Shown in pieces: positions 46,011 through 58,129 of a stretch of DNA of 64,000 bases; position 1 is the first letter of the stretch; the number at the start of each line of letters is the position of its first letter. The translations under genes were made by a program, and so were the position numbers. A model generated the notes under the pieces. It was not told the DNA's origin. It ran no database searches and saw only the letters and a list, made by a program, of their open reading frames with translations. Source of the stretch: Portunus trituberculatus (taxonomy: Eukaryota > Arthropoda > Malacostraca > Decapoda > Portunidae); assembly GCF_017591435.1 (NCBI RefSeq), contig NC_059294.1:4583501-4647500 (forward strand), in the 5' to 3' direction.

Positions 46011-46418
46011 ACAAACTACGTGAAATTCAAAACAGCGTCACAAAGAGTTTAGGAAGAGAAAACTATAAAGAAGCGTCTCGTTCTTGTCCAAACTCTTTTT
46101 TTTTCTGGTCCTTCCTCTTTTTTCTCTCTACCAAAGACTTCTCGCCTGCCTCGCCCCTTAGCTCCCTTCTTCCGGGAAAAGGGGGAGCGTGGGCGTAAGG
46201 AGACGGGAACGAGGAAGGGGGTGTTAGTGGCGCCAGCAAGGAGTGATAATTTATCCAAGTGGCAACAGCGCTCATGATTTAGGGAGAGCATCAAGAGTGA
46301 AGGGGAGAGGAGAGGGAAGAGAAGGATGAGGTGCGAAGGAGGGTCGTATCGAGATGAATGAAATAAAGGAGAAAGAAAAATAGTGAAGGAGAGAAGAGAA
46401 AAACAATTGGGGAGTCTC

Positions 46419-46420
<2 letters not shown>

Positions 46421-46474
<54 letters not shown>
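46421..46474. repeat. GT microsatellite, 27 units
   Basis: Pure GT tract. Confidence 0.97.
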
Positions 46475-46475
<1 letters not shown>

Positions 46476-46900
46476 TTGTGTGAAAAATTACTTGTTTATG
46501 ATTTACATGGAACTTATTTGGCTGGAATGATAATGGTAACTTGGCTAACAAAAAAAAAAATGTAAACTGAGAACATATAACCAAAGATGAGTCACTAGAA
46601 TTAATCACGTGAAGACAGTAAACTACACGGAACACTCGACCAAATTCCATGAAGCGTGATGAACTTTCGCAACGCAACGCAATTACTTTTATTTCCAAGA
46701 TAATCAAGTCATTAGCTAATAAACCAACAATACTAAAACTTGAAAAAAAAACAAAGATCTGAGGAATGTAAAAGGAGTTAAAAGTTACAAAAGTTAGAAA
46801 AGCTATGAAACGAAGAGGAAGAAGAGGAGGAGGTGAGGGAGGAAGACGATGACTCAAGGCTGGAAGAGGCAATGAGGCGTGAGGAGAAGGTCCGGAAGGC

Positions 46901-47011
<111 letters not shown>

Positions 47012-47701
47012 ATGAAAGAGACGAATTTAGAACAAGCTCGGTCCTGACGGCTTGACTGATGAGGCGGCCGCGTGTTGGATGAAGGGGCGTGGAATGAGAC
47101 ACTTTATGAATGGCAGGGACGCAGCGGTGACAAGTGAGGGCCAAGTGTGAAATAGGAAACGATAGCCAAAGAAGGGAAACAAAAAATAGATCATACGTTA
47201 CCATTATCATCATCAGTTGTCAGTGTTAAGTATTTGAACAGTGCAAATTAGTAAGTCAGATGTCTAACGTTGGTCATTTATTTTTTGTCTCGCGTCTCAT
47301 GTTTAATTCATCTCCTCATCTCCTTTGTTTTTGTTAACTGCTTTTTTCTTCTTTTTTTTTTTTTTTTTTTGTATACGTCTGTTCTATCAATAACCTTCTA
47401 ATATCTGTCTCATCCTTTCGTACTGTACCTAAATTGAAATTATTTTATATCGAAGGACATTTTAAACTTCTCTTTATTTTTTCTTATTCTGTTATTATCT
47501 TTACTATTACTACTATCATGGTCATTGTAGTTGTTGTTGTTATTGTTCAGACATTCAGATAAGTTGGAGAAGGTAAGAGGAAACACAGGCGTTGAGAGTT
47601 GAGTTTCTTTCACATTTTTTTCGCTACTGCAGGACATTGGAACTGAAGAATCGGGAGTACACTCAACTCCCAACACCTCGCATTTCTCTCACATTCCTCT
47701 C

Positions 47702-47721
47702 CAGTAGTAGTAATATTAGTG

Positions 47722-47769
<48 letters not shown>

Positions 47770-47776
47770 ATAATAA

Positions 47777-47818
<42 letters not shown>

Positions 47819-47829
47819 CAGCAATAGTA
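47702..47829. repeat. AGT array, about 40 units
   Basis: AGT units with AAT and GAT interruptions near 47712 and 47768. Confidence 0.95.
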
Positions 47830-48456
47830 GTACACAATGCCCCACATGCATAAAGAAAGCAGATCACATTGTTTATGGTTAATTTATTCATATTTCACTG
47901 TTTTGTATTATCCGAAATAACTTTTTTTTCTTTCGAACATTTTGACCAACATACTCTATTTCATTGCCTTCTGTGTTTGCTTTCTAATGCACTTTTGAAT
48001 CCACCAGACGATCATGTTCATGTTCAGATGTCACACATATCCATTATCCTTTCAGTCTTCTCAGAGGAAGGAACACGCGTACAGTAAGTGATGATACAAA
48101 CTTACGAAAAAAAAGTAATAAAGTAACGATATGTTGAAGCATTGAAGAAAAACACTGATGGCGATGGTTTAGTTGATAAAGAAATACAATGTCAGTGTTT
48201 CTCAAAGGCTGAACGTTTTGAATGAGCTGCAAGAGGGAAAAAGAAAATAGCCTTAAGCAAATTTTGATGAAAGCAAGTAATGGATGGATGCTATTACATC
48301 ATACTGCTTGCTTTATACGAACGACCCCTTATGAAATGAAATATGGGGAGTGAAAGGAAGAGGGAGGATGAAGGGAGAGCAGCGTCATCAACATGGTTAT
48401 GAAGGGAAAAATAGTGACAGATCTGCATATTGCCTCAACTTGCCTGCGTTATATTA

Positions 48457-48515
<59 letters not shown>

Positions 48516-50122
48516 CATGCACTGTGATATTTCTGTATATAAGCCTGGAATGCACAGCTGCCAAACAAACAAAAGAGAGGCGGGAATAAAAGCAAAAGAA
48601 GCGGAAGGAGAGAGCGAGGGGAAAGACGAGGGAGGGGTGAGAGGGAAGAAGACAGGCGAAGGAAATGACTGCGACAAAGAGGGACCGCATGAGTCACCAT
48701 GAGGGGAGATGGAAAATGGAGGAGAAGGGAGACACGTAGGAGAAGGAGAAGGAGGAGGAGAAGAAGGAATGGGGAGAGGCCAGGAAAAAATGTATGGAGA
48801 AATAATAGAATAGCTTGGTTTAAAGAGGGAGAACACAAAGATAGATAACGCAAAGAAAGAAGGAATCAAGAAAGGAAGGCAGCTGAAGGTCATGAGGAAA
48901 TTGATAAAAAAAAAAATAGAATGTGTAAAACGGAAGTGTAAAGGATGAATAAGGAACGGGGAGAGGAAGGATATTGGAATAAAGTAAAATAAAAAAGTAA
49001 GAAAAATGTAAAAATAAACAGAGGAAAGAAAAAAAATATTGAGAAAGCAAAGGGAAATCAAACAAGACAGTGTTGACCGTCCATGGGGAAGAAAGAAAAA
49101 TTCCTTACTGAAAGAGTAATATATAAAGACTAGAATGTAAGTGAAAATGGATTTGTAAGGGGGATGACAAAATAAGACCATTATCTTTGTAGGGGAGAGA
49201 AGAAACGTGAAGATAACTGCATTACTGATGGTTGAACATAGGATCTTATTCGTAAACATTACTATATCTTGTATCAACTACGTACTTCCATTATGTTCTT
49301 ATGCAAATCAGTGGTATTTTGAAGGTTATAGCCATGATATTAATGGTAGGTTAAGGATGTTTGTACTTCATTAAAGGGAAAACTAACCTAAGCAAAATGA
49401 TATGGTAATCAGTACTGTCTTCAAGTGTGTATCCATGACGGTTCGAGTTAGTTTGATAACGATTCTACTTATCAAATAGAAAACTAACCATAAAATCCTG
49501 ACTCATCTTATCCGTGGCCTTTGAAAATAGTCATTATGAGAGAACGACATATTCTTCTAGTAATATATAAAAAGACAACTTTGTGGCGTAGTGAGACATG
49601 GAAGCATAGTAGTGGAATGAAACAGTCAGGAGGGAGAGAACGATAAAGCCAGGAGATGAAGGAGGTGTGACTGCATAAACTGAAAGGCGTAATGTGTAGG
49701 AAAACTTTGGATAGATGTGACAGTTAAGAGAAAAGTACGCATTTATTATTCTTCTAAAAATATACAACTGCGTGGGTTATGAGGCAAAAACTGAAGATAA
49801 ACTCGTACATTTTGTGGAAAAGGAAAGGAAAGTTGCAGAGAGAAACTCCAAGAAATAGAGAAGAAAGAAAGACCAAGAAGAACAAGATAAAGACGGATAG
49901 ATTAAGACCACAGCGAAGGGAGAAACTCGGAGGAGAAGGAACACGAAGAAAAGAGGAGCAGAGGAATCAGTAGAAGGCGGAACAAATGTCTTACTAACGC
50001 GCATTTACAAAGCCTAACGAAACTCATAAATAGGTGGGGGGAATCTGACAGAGGGAAAGAAAGGGAAGTACAGACAGACGAAGGAACGAAGGAAGAGAGA
50101 TGAGGAGGTTAAAGGAGAGGAA

Positions 50123-50129
<7 letters not shown>
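47830..50129. other. No gene seen; purine-rich 48.55-49.1 and 49.8-50.1 kb
   Basis: The 280-codon minus-strand frame at 48435-49277 is a translation of polypyrimidine DNA plus a CA array (F, S, L and P dominate) and has no recognisable domain. The remaining DNA is unique and AT-rich. Confidence 0.6.
48461..48514. repeat. GT microsatellite, 27 units
   Basis: Pure GT tract. Confidence 0.97.

Positions 50130-50214
<85 letters not shown>
50130..50214. repeat. GA microsatellite, 42 units
   Basis: Pure GA tract; first of three within 520 bases. Confidence 0.97.
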
Positions 50215-50220
<6 letters not shown>

Positions 50221-50425
50221 TTGCCAGTTAAAGGAGAGAGGACTGGTAGCGTAGACAGGAATGCAGAGAGCTTGATAAAAATGCTTGGGGCAGAAAACAT
50301 GATGAATTATTGTATGCCTTAAAGTGAATTATGCAAGCATGAAAGAATTCTGGTTTGGAAGGAATACTTAAAGAGAAAAAAAAACTGTAGTGATAAAGGA
50401 GATGGACAAAGAAAATACATAAAAA

Positions 50426-50428
<3 letters not shown>

Positions 50429-50493
<65 letters not shown>
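50429..50493. repeat. GA microsatellite, 32 units
   Basis: Pure GA tract; second of three. Confidence 0.97.
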
Positions 50494-50495
<2 letters not shown>

Positions 50496-50582
50496 AAAAC
50501 GAAAGACTAGAAGGAAGACGAGGAGTAGCGAGGGAATAAGATAAAGGCGGTGGAGGAGAAGTAGCAAATGAAGGGAGAAGGA

Positions 50583-50586
<4 letters not shown>

Positions 50587-50649
<63 letters not shown>
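50587..50649. repeat. GA microsatellite, 31 units
   Basis: Pure GA tract; third of three. Confidence 0.97.
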
Positions 50650-50654
<5 letters not shown>

Positions 50655-50811
50655 CGATGCGGGGGTAGGAACAGGGAGCCGAGGGGGTTAGAGAGGGACT
50701 TGGAGTGGAGCTGTAAGAGGGAGAGGATGTCTGTGATGTATTAAGGAGTGTGGAGGGCTACTGCGTTATGTGCTCTCCCGCTGACGACCCGCTGAGATTG
50801 GTGAAGGAAGG

Positions 50812-51010
50812 TAGTGGTGGTGGTGGTGGTGGTGATGGTGGTGGGAAGAGTAGTAGTAACAGTTGTAGTGGTGATGGTGTTAATAGAAGTTGTGTTAGTA
50901 GTTGATGGGGCTTGTTGTTGTGGTGGTGCTGGTGGTGGTGTTGGTGGTGGTGCTGCTATTGTTCTTGTTGTTTTTGTTATTGTTGTTGTTATGTTGTGGT
51001 TGTTGGTGTT
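50812..51010. repeat. GGT/GTT imperfect trinucleotide domain
   Basis: GGT units (50814-50842), then mixed AGT, GGT and GTT units to 51010. Decayed trinucleotide array. Confidence 0.85.
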
Positions 51011-51029
51011 GTTCATCTTTTCCTTCCTA

Positions 51030-51044
51030 ACATTGCTGGCAACG

Positions 51045-51122
<78 letters not shown>

Positions 51123-51180
51123 TTGTTTATTTATTTATTCATCTATTATTTTTTTCTTATCTTTTTATGGCCAGCAATGT
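51030..51180. repeat. AT array enclosed by an 11-bp inverted repeat
   Basis: ACATTGCTGGC (51030-51040) and its exact reverse complement (51170-51180) flank a pure AT array (51045-51119) and a TTTA-rich stretch. With a 2-base gap the arms extend to TAAC. The AT array is self-complementary, so the whole forms a nested hairpin. This could be a relic of a small inverted-repeat transposon in which the AT tract expanded, or chance. Confidence 0.75.
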
Positions 51181-51460
51181 GTTAGTTTCAGCAGACTCGA
51201 CGGAAAATCTCATGTGACAAGAAGTTTTCGAAAATGCTGACGGTCATTTTTCATGTGATGGCGTGCGACAGCTTTGCGTGCCTGCATTGTTCAGAGAGGG
51301 AGATGCTAGTGCAGCTCAGATATCCATTAGATCAAGGTACGAATATGTGATATTTAGCACATATTTGTTCCCTCCGCCTAATTGCCTTCTGTTCTCCCTG
51401 CATTCACATTTAATTACCGCTGTATTTAATGTATTTATCTGTTTATTCATCCATCTGCAA

Positions 51461-51677
<217 letters not shown>

Positions 51678-52171
51678 CCATCTGTTTATTTTATATGTGT
51701 CTGTCTATTTATTTATCTCATTGTCTATTTGTTTACTTGTTTCTTTTTTCTGACATTTTTTGTTCATATATTCATTTGCATTTCCTTTATTTTCCTTCCA
51801 GTCCTTTTTTTTTTTCTTTTTCTCTATTCACTTACAGTTTTAGTTTGGGAGGGCAACGCTCGACACCTGCAGGCTGGACTCTTTATTCGCTCTTGATGTT
51901 TATTATTTGCAAGCTCATCATTAAAGGAATGTCTTTTAATCGGATTACCAAGAAAGCTAAAAAGGTAATATAATTAAGATCATAATGCAAAAATTCCCTG
52001 AGCTGACCTTTTTTTTTCTTTAGGCTCGCAAGAGACGCTGAATAAAAGTGTTGTAAGAGCTCAGAGGGAGGTTGACGCTCCCTTCCAAAATTTTACATAA
52101 GAAAGCAACTTTATAAAATATGTTGAAGTTTATATCAGGGTGGTGGACTGGCGGCCATTGAGCACCGGCGT

Positions 52172-52216
<45 letters not shown>

Positions 52217-52230
52217 GGCGAGCGGGAATG

Positions 52231-52308
<78 letters not shown>

Positions 52309-52515
52309 GCGCACTATCTTGCATACGTGCCCATGTCTCAGTGAGTGAAAATGAAGACGAAAGGCGCAGGCAGGACATCCTCAAAGCTGACGTTAGCGAA
52401 ATTTTAATAAGTCTTCGGAAAAATATATAAGAGGCAGCAACGTGAAAGACACTTTTCATATTTTCGCCCAGCTAAGTCCCATCGCTCGTTAATGATGACG
52501 TGGCTGTTGTGGCTC
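51678..52515. other. No gene seen
   Basis: TTTA/CTAT-rich to 51730, then unique DNA around the GA/GT arrays. Confidence 0.55.
52178..52306. repeat. GA18 and GT36 tracts
   Basis: GA 52178-52213; GT 52234-52306; a 20-base bridge. Confidence 0.96.
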
Positions 52516-52575
52516 CTGACGGTACGCTGCCTGACGGTACGATGCCTGACGGTACGATGCCTGACGGTATGATGC
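52516..52575 (+). repeat. 15-bp minisatellite, four units
   Basis: CTGACGGTACGATGC is repeated at 52516, 52531, 52546 and 52561, with one substitution each in units 1 (C for A) and 4 (T for C). Period 15 would preserve a reading frame, but no protein context is evident. It is GC-richer than its surroundings and bears no relation to the dinucleotide tracts. Confidence 0.95.
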
Positions 52576-52919
52576 AGCTTCACGATAATGATGTTCCTTG
52601 CTCCACTGCTGATATTTTGTTGTGTATTTTGAAATAAGGTAGGGAGAACGTTTCTGGTCCTCGAATAGAATGTGAAGTATTTTTTGTGCTTTTATTCTTT
52701 TTTTTTTTACTTGCTAGACAATGTTTGTTTTATGCAGTAAGTTTGCTTCTCTTATTTGCATGTTTGTTTTGTGTCTTCGCAAATAATGCACAACGAGCTG
52801 CGCTTCCCTCATACAGTGCCGTTGTCAGTGTAACTTTCTCATACAAACAAAAAAAAATATAGTAATTAATTCAAATATCCGAAAAGCACTTCGAAATTTT
52901 CCTCCTTCCTGGAAGAGGA

Positions 52920-53040
52920 TAGAAAAAAGATAACCTTTGCTTCACTTGAGCTCCTTAATTAATCCCAAAGTTTAGAACGTACAGCTCAAGTTGACACCCG
53001 GCGGGGGAATATTTACACTGGCCAGGTGGGCGGAGAAGAG
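52920..53040. other. Complex island with CTTAATTAATCCC, possible regulatory element
   Basis: Contains a paired/bicoid-type CTTAATTAATCCC (near 52952), CACTTGAG and CCAGGTGGG E-box-like words in non-repetitive sequence. Conjecture only. Confidence 0.2.
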
Positions 53041-53279
53041 GCAGCAGAGAGGGGAAGGAGACTCAGGAGACCCACATATTTCTTAGGGAGCCTTGGAGAG
53101 GGTATGAGAGGAGCGCTGCTGGATGAGGGGTGGATTGGGGACAGACAGGACTGGAATTCATGGAAAAGAAAGTTTAATAAACCATCTTGAAAGTTTTGCT
53201 CCCTTTTCTTCCCGCGGATCAAGGTCAGGCCATCTCCAGGGAACATCTTGAAGACATTTAAAAGTCTATGAAGAGCGAA

Positions 53280-53715
53280 AATATCATGTGTAAACCGCAC
53301 CAATAACAGGAAGAAAAGAGAGTGAAAGAATACAGGAGGACATTAATAGGAAAATAATATAAAGATAAACAGAAATAATCAATGTCGATTTTGTTATCTA
53401 CGTGTAAGACAGAGCAATAATAGGAAGAAAAGATTGTGAAAAATAGTGAATGCCATAGAGGGAAAAATATATAGGTTTGATAGGTTTGAAATAAGAAAAT
53501 AAACATGAAAACCAAAAATATTATGTTTAAGGCAGAGCAAAAAGAGAAAAAAAGGATATTAAAAGATTGTGGGACGCCATGGAGTGAGAAACGTATGAAA
53601 TATAAAAATAATAGAGAGAAGAGACATGAACAGTGTAAATATTATCTATAGGGGAGAGCAATGTAACAAAGAAAAGATGGTGGAGAAAACATGACGCCAT
53701 AAAGCATAGCATGTA
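53280..53715 (+). repeat. Four-unit degenerate tandem repeat, about 120 bp
   Basis: Units begin near 53282, 53396, 53519 and 53640 with TATC/TATT-GTGTAAG-CAGAGCAA-like text, followed by GAAGAAAAGAT-GTG and ATGCCATAGAG/ACGCCATGGAG/ACGCCATAAAG. The regular 114-123 base spacing and conserved order support true tandem origin despite an A-rich composition. Confidence 0.7.
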
Positions 53716-54182
53716 TACTAAGGGGATAAGAAAATATTGTGCCTCTTTACAATCTAGTATGAAAGGAATATGATATGATAGGCATTTAAACTGAACTGCT
53801 TTTGAAACTGAGACGATACTTTTCTTTTGACAGAGAGCCTTCCTGCGACCACCGAGAAATTACTATTTGCATAGACGAAAAAGAAGTGGGAGCAAGTACA
53901 CATATTTTGATTCTTCATTAACTAAACATTAGAGACGTTCGCATATTTCAAAAGGAAAAAAAAGAAAAAGCTTGGGTTTATCCAGTATGTATTTCGAGCA
54001 TGTGAGTTTTGATATTAGATTCATATGTCTCAGGGAAATAGCTCGATCGTCCATAGTTTCATAAGATACTAATGATGCAAAACTGTATATATAAAACAAA
54101 CGTAGATGATAGTGCTACTGTTTTTGATGCAGTGGGTATGAAAACAACTTAGGTACACAATGACACAAAGGTATGTTGGTGC

Positions 54183-54185
<3 letters not shown>

Positions 54186-54242
<57 letters not shown>

Positions 54243-54257
54243 TGTTAACTATTCATT

Positions 54258-54305
<48 letters not shown>
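54186..54305. repeat. GA27 and GA23 tracts with 20-base spacer
   Basis: GA 54186-54239 and GA 54260-54304, separated by CGTGTTAACTATTCATTGGG. Direct orientation. Confidence 0.97.
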
Positions 54306-54307
<2 letters not shown>

Positions 54308-54687
54308 CGAGCTCAATTCATTGCGTAATCTGAATAATTTTTACAAGTAAAGAAATACTCGTTCAAAGAAAGACTAGAACGAACTAGAGTGTTCTTTGCA
54401 TAATTTGCCAACGAGATTTCGCACACGAATGAATGGTGAAATCTTTTCTGAAACTTTGGAGGTGTTATTTGAACTATAGGACAAATTGCAAGTCATGACC
54501 TGCGTCTTTGCAAGAAAGTGGGGAAAGAGAGTCCTGTTAGCTGAAACTTAAACGAGCAGGATTCACGGAAACGGGAATATAATGATGGGAAAGCAAGTTA
54601 ACATAGTGGAGAAGTGTGATATAAGAGACATTCCCTAAGGAGGTGGAAAGACATGAGAGGAATATTTTGGCAGAGCACCAGCTTCAC

Positions 54688-54689
<2 letters not shown>

Positions 54690-54780
<91 letters not shown>
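54690..54780. repeat. CA microsatellite, 45 units
   Basis: Pure CA tract. Confidence 0.98.
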
Positions 54781-54784
<4 letters not shown>

Positions 54785-55799
54785 CATACTCCATACAGGG
54801 ACTGAACGAGACCTGTGTGTAAAGAACGTGCTTGTGTCGTGTACCGTGTGCCTGACATGAGAGACTGTCAGCTAAACGTGTCTCAAGAGGCAGCCTTTTC
54901 TTCTCAGGGATATTTTCCTTGATGAAAATAAGTCTTGTTGAAGTAAACTATGCTACGTCAGGCTCACGAGATTTTTTCCTTGAAGTGAACATAAAATTGG
55001 AAGTTGATATAATGTTATAGACAGCTTGTCGTTATTAGAAGAAAAAAGTCGAAAGATGGAGACTATTTATAATCCCTGCTATCATTATTGTTCTATTAGT
55101 TATCATATTGTTGTTATCATCACTGTTTATCATCCTCTAATTTACGATCGTTACCTTCATATGTACTTTCTATCGTCGTCGTCATCGTTCCTATCATCAT
55201 CATCGTAAATGCCTTCACCTGTCAATTCTGGTCAGGCTTTAGAATGAACGACACAATTCAGTTTCATTTTCTGCTGACATTTCCTCATCAAATTCATTTA
55301 TTTATTCATTTATCTATTTTTTCTTCAGTATGAACGGCTTTGAACTACCTATTTTTGCCCCTTTTCCCCTATTTTTGTTCGTCTGATATCTTCTGTTTAT
55401 CTTCGTAAGTGTTTCTAACCTTGAAATATGTTAGGATGTGGTTCCTTTGTTCCTCTTCTCTCACGCAACAAGTCATTTCCACTCCTCACTGTAATATGAA
55501 CGGATTGATTTGCACACGAACACAGAGCGAAATGAAAGACACACATGGAGTAACAAAGACGTAATACAAGAGATAGGAAGGACATGAGAGGTAGAAATGT
55601 AGACGATAAACAGAGCAGAACATGAGTGGCTGAACTGAACGAGATAAAATGATGAGAGAGAGAGAGAGAATTCAGTCAGTTACTCATTAATTCACACGAA
55701 GAATGAGGCAACTATTTGTATGCTTGGGAAAGAGAATGAGTGACTGGGATATAGAGGAAGGCTGTGTGTTGGCAGTGCTCTGTGGGTGGAGGGAATCAC

Positions 55800-55879
55800 A
55801 GGCCGGGAGGGAAGGAAAGGGAAAGGAAGGCAAGGGGAGGGATGGTGGTGGTGGTGGTGGGTGGTGGTGGTGGTGGTGG
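55800..55879. repeat. G-rich GGT array
   Basis: GGGAAGGAAAGG-type units (55805-55840), then GGT/GTG units (55841-55879). Runs of two to three G at short spacing make G-quadruplex folding conceivable. Confidence 0.9.
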
Positions 55880-55999
55880 CTGAAGAAGAAAACGAGGCAG
55901 CAATGTCTATAAGAGGATCTGAGGCGACTCCTTCCTGGAAATGTTACATGAACCCATTTCTACCTTCCTAACCCTCCTCTCCTCATCCTCTTCATCCTC

Positions 56000-56600
56000 C
56001 TCCTCCTCCTCCTCCTCCGTCTCTTTTTCTTTTTCTTTTTTTCTCCTTCTGTACCTCCTCCTCTTCTTGGCCATCCTTCCTCATTCTCTTTGTCTTCCTC
56101 CCCGTACTTCCTCTTCTTCTTCTTCCCTTCCTCCTCCTCCTCCTCATCATCCTTTTCCTCTATCTCCTCTTTCCTCTCCTCCTCCTCCTCCTCCTCCTCC
56201 TCCTCCTCCTCCTCCTCCTCCTCCTCCTCTCCTCTTCTTAGCTATCCTCCCCCATTCTCTTTGCTCTCTTCCCCGTTCTTCCTCCCTTCCTCCTCCTCCT
56301 GCTTCTCATCCTCCGCCACCTTCTCCTCCTCCTCTTTTCCTCCTCTTCCTTTTCCTCCTCCTCCTCCTCCTCCTCCTCCTCCTCCTCCTCCTCCTCCTTT
56401 TTCTCCTTTTTTTTCTTCCTCTTCTCCTTTCCTCTTCTTAGCTATCCTCTCCCACTCGCTTTGTCCTCCTTCCCGTCCTTCCTCTTTTCCTCCTCTTCCT
56501 CCTGCTCCTGCTCCGCATTCTCCTCCTCCTCCTCCTCCTCCTCCTCCTCCTCCTCCTCCTCCTCCTTGTCATCGTCGTCTTCTTTCTTTCGCAAGTGACC
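56000..56600 (+). repeat. Higher-order repeat: TCC arrays with a 55-bp core
   Basis: Three copies of a core like CTCTTCTTAGCTATCCTC followed by CATTCTCTTTG and CCCCGT-CTTCCTC lie near 56063, 56230 and 56433. Each is followed or preceded by 20-60 bases of TCC repeat (notably 56175-56230, 56353-56397 and 56519-56565). Period is about 170-200 bases. Core plus array was duplicated together. Confidence 0.8.
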
Positions 56601-56904
56601 TCCATTAATAAATGAAATTAAGTTTACTGATGAAAGTAAAGTAGGTCGCTCATAAATCATAATACTGAGGAAAAGGTGAGAGTGTGAGAGAGGAAGAGGA
56701 AGAAGAGGAGGAGGAAGAGGAGGAACAAGAGGAGTAAGAAGAGCAGGAGGAAGAGGAGGGAGAAGAGGAGGCAATAGTTTAAGGTCGGTGTGTCTCACTG
56801 CGTCATTCCTCGTGCTCTTATTAGAATTCATGCTCTCTACTTTTTTTTTTTTTTTTTTTTTTTTGTCCTTGTTTTTATCTTCTCGTTCATCCACTTATCT
56901 TTGC

Positions 56905-57336
56905 CTTCCTCCTCTGTTTACCTTCTTCCTGTTCCTCCTGCACCTTCTCGTTGACGTTGTTGTGTTCGTCCTCCTTTCTCTTATTCCTTTCTACTTCTCT
57001 TTTTCCTTCTTACTCTTCTACAGTGTTATCATGGTTTTTTTTTTTTTCCTTGTCTTCCTCCTCTGTTTATGTTTTTTTCTGTTCCTCCTGCACCTTCTCG
57101 TTGACGTTGTTGTCTTCGTCCTCCTTTCTCTTATTCCTTTCTGCTTTTCTTTTTCCTTCTTTACCCTTCTACAGTGTTATCATGGTTTTTTTTTTTCTTG
57201 TTTTCCTCCTCTGTTTACGTTTTCCTGATCCTCCTCCATCTTCTCGTCCTGTCTTCGTCCTCCTTTTCTTATTCCTTTTTGCTTCTCTTTTTCCTTCTCC
57301 TTCTTATCCTTCTACAATGTTACCATGGCTCTTCTT
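56905..57336 (+). repeat. 149-bp minisatellite, three units
   Basis: CTTCCTCCTCTGTTTA-like text starts at 56905, 57054 and 57202 (periods 149 and 148). Each unit also has CCTCCTGCACCTTCTCGTTG (CCTCCATCTTCTCG in unit 3), TCGTCCTCCTTTCTCTTATT, CTACAGTGTTATCATGG and a T run. Units 1 and 2 are very similar; unit 3 is shorter and more diverged. It is polypyrimidine-rich, and the open frames across it are artefacts. Confidence 0.9.
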
Positions 57337-57872
57337 TTAGTACTCAGTGTAGGATATTCATACAAACAGTCTCGTAAGGAGCGTATGGTCTGTTGTTATT
57401 TGTCCTCTCTTTTTTTAATCCTTTGTATTCTTCTTCCTCCTCCTTTACTCAGATCATATAGGTTTTATTGACTGATGGAATACATAAGATGCATAAATAC
57501 TTTAATGAATGATCCAATTATATGCATAACTTTGGTTACAAATGCTACTTAAAAATGAGACATATATGACTAACTTAAGAACTTAACGTTAATATAAAAA
57601 TCAAAACTGTCTGGAGATCTATAGGTAAGATAAACATGCCATAATATACTATATGGTGCCTTTTCTTCCTCGTGTTGGGTTGGGAGAAGCCTTCGTCCAC
57701 ATTAGCTTATTTTTCTCGGTGGTCAGAAGGAAAGAGTCTTACAGTATGGTCGCCACACACAACTTCGTATGAGGTCCAACAGGTGTGCTGCTGTGTGTTG
57801 CTTGTTTCTTTTTTGTTAGTCCTCCGCCTTCTCTTCCTCCTCCAGCTCCTCCTCCTTCTGCTTCTTCTCCTC

Positions 57873-58129
57873 CTTCTTCTTCTTCTTCTTCTTCTTCTTC
57901 TTCTTCTTCTTCTTCTTCTTCTTCTTCTTCTTCTTCTTCTTCTTCTTCTTCTTCTTCTTCTTCTTCTTCTTCTTCTTCTTCTTCTTCTTCTTCTTCTTCT
58001 TCTTCTTCTTCTTCTTCTTCTTCTTCTTCTTCTTCTTCTTCTTCTTCTGCTGCTGCTGCTGCTCCTCCTCCTCCTCCTCCTCCTCCTCCTCCTCCTCCTC
58101 CTCCTCCTCCTCCTCCTCCTCCTCCTCCT
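57873..58129 (+). repeat. TTC58 - TGC5 - TCC22 compound trinucleotide array
   Basis: Uninterrupted CTT/TTC from 57873 to 58047 (about 58 units), five TGC units (58048-58062), then about 22 TCC units to 58129. The strand is pure polypyrimidine except for the TGC block. Long GAA/TTC tracts are known to form intramolecular triplexes. Translations in all frames give homopolymers. Confidence 0.97.

Larger units (their letters stand above)
53716..55799. other. No gene seen
   Basis: Unique AT-rich DNA with GA and CA arrays. ATC/CAT-rich words at 55080-55210 form a loose trinucleotide region. Confidence 0.55.

Noticed and set aside
48435..49277. 280-codon minus-strand frame, the longest in the window
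   Set aside because: Composition is F/S/L/P from polypyrimidine DNA and a CA array; no domain, and stops are simply rare in such sequence.
56951..57228. Internally repeated hydrophobic peptide (HLLVDVVVFVLLSLIPF twice)
   Set aside because: The peptide repeat reflects the 149-bp DNA minisatellite; frame shifts between units and no start or signal context supports a gene.
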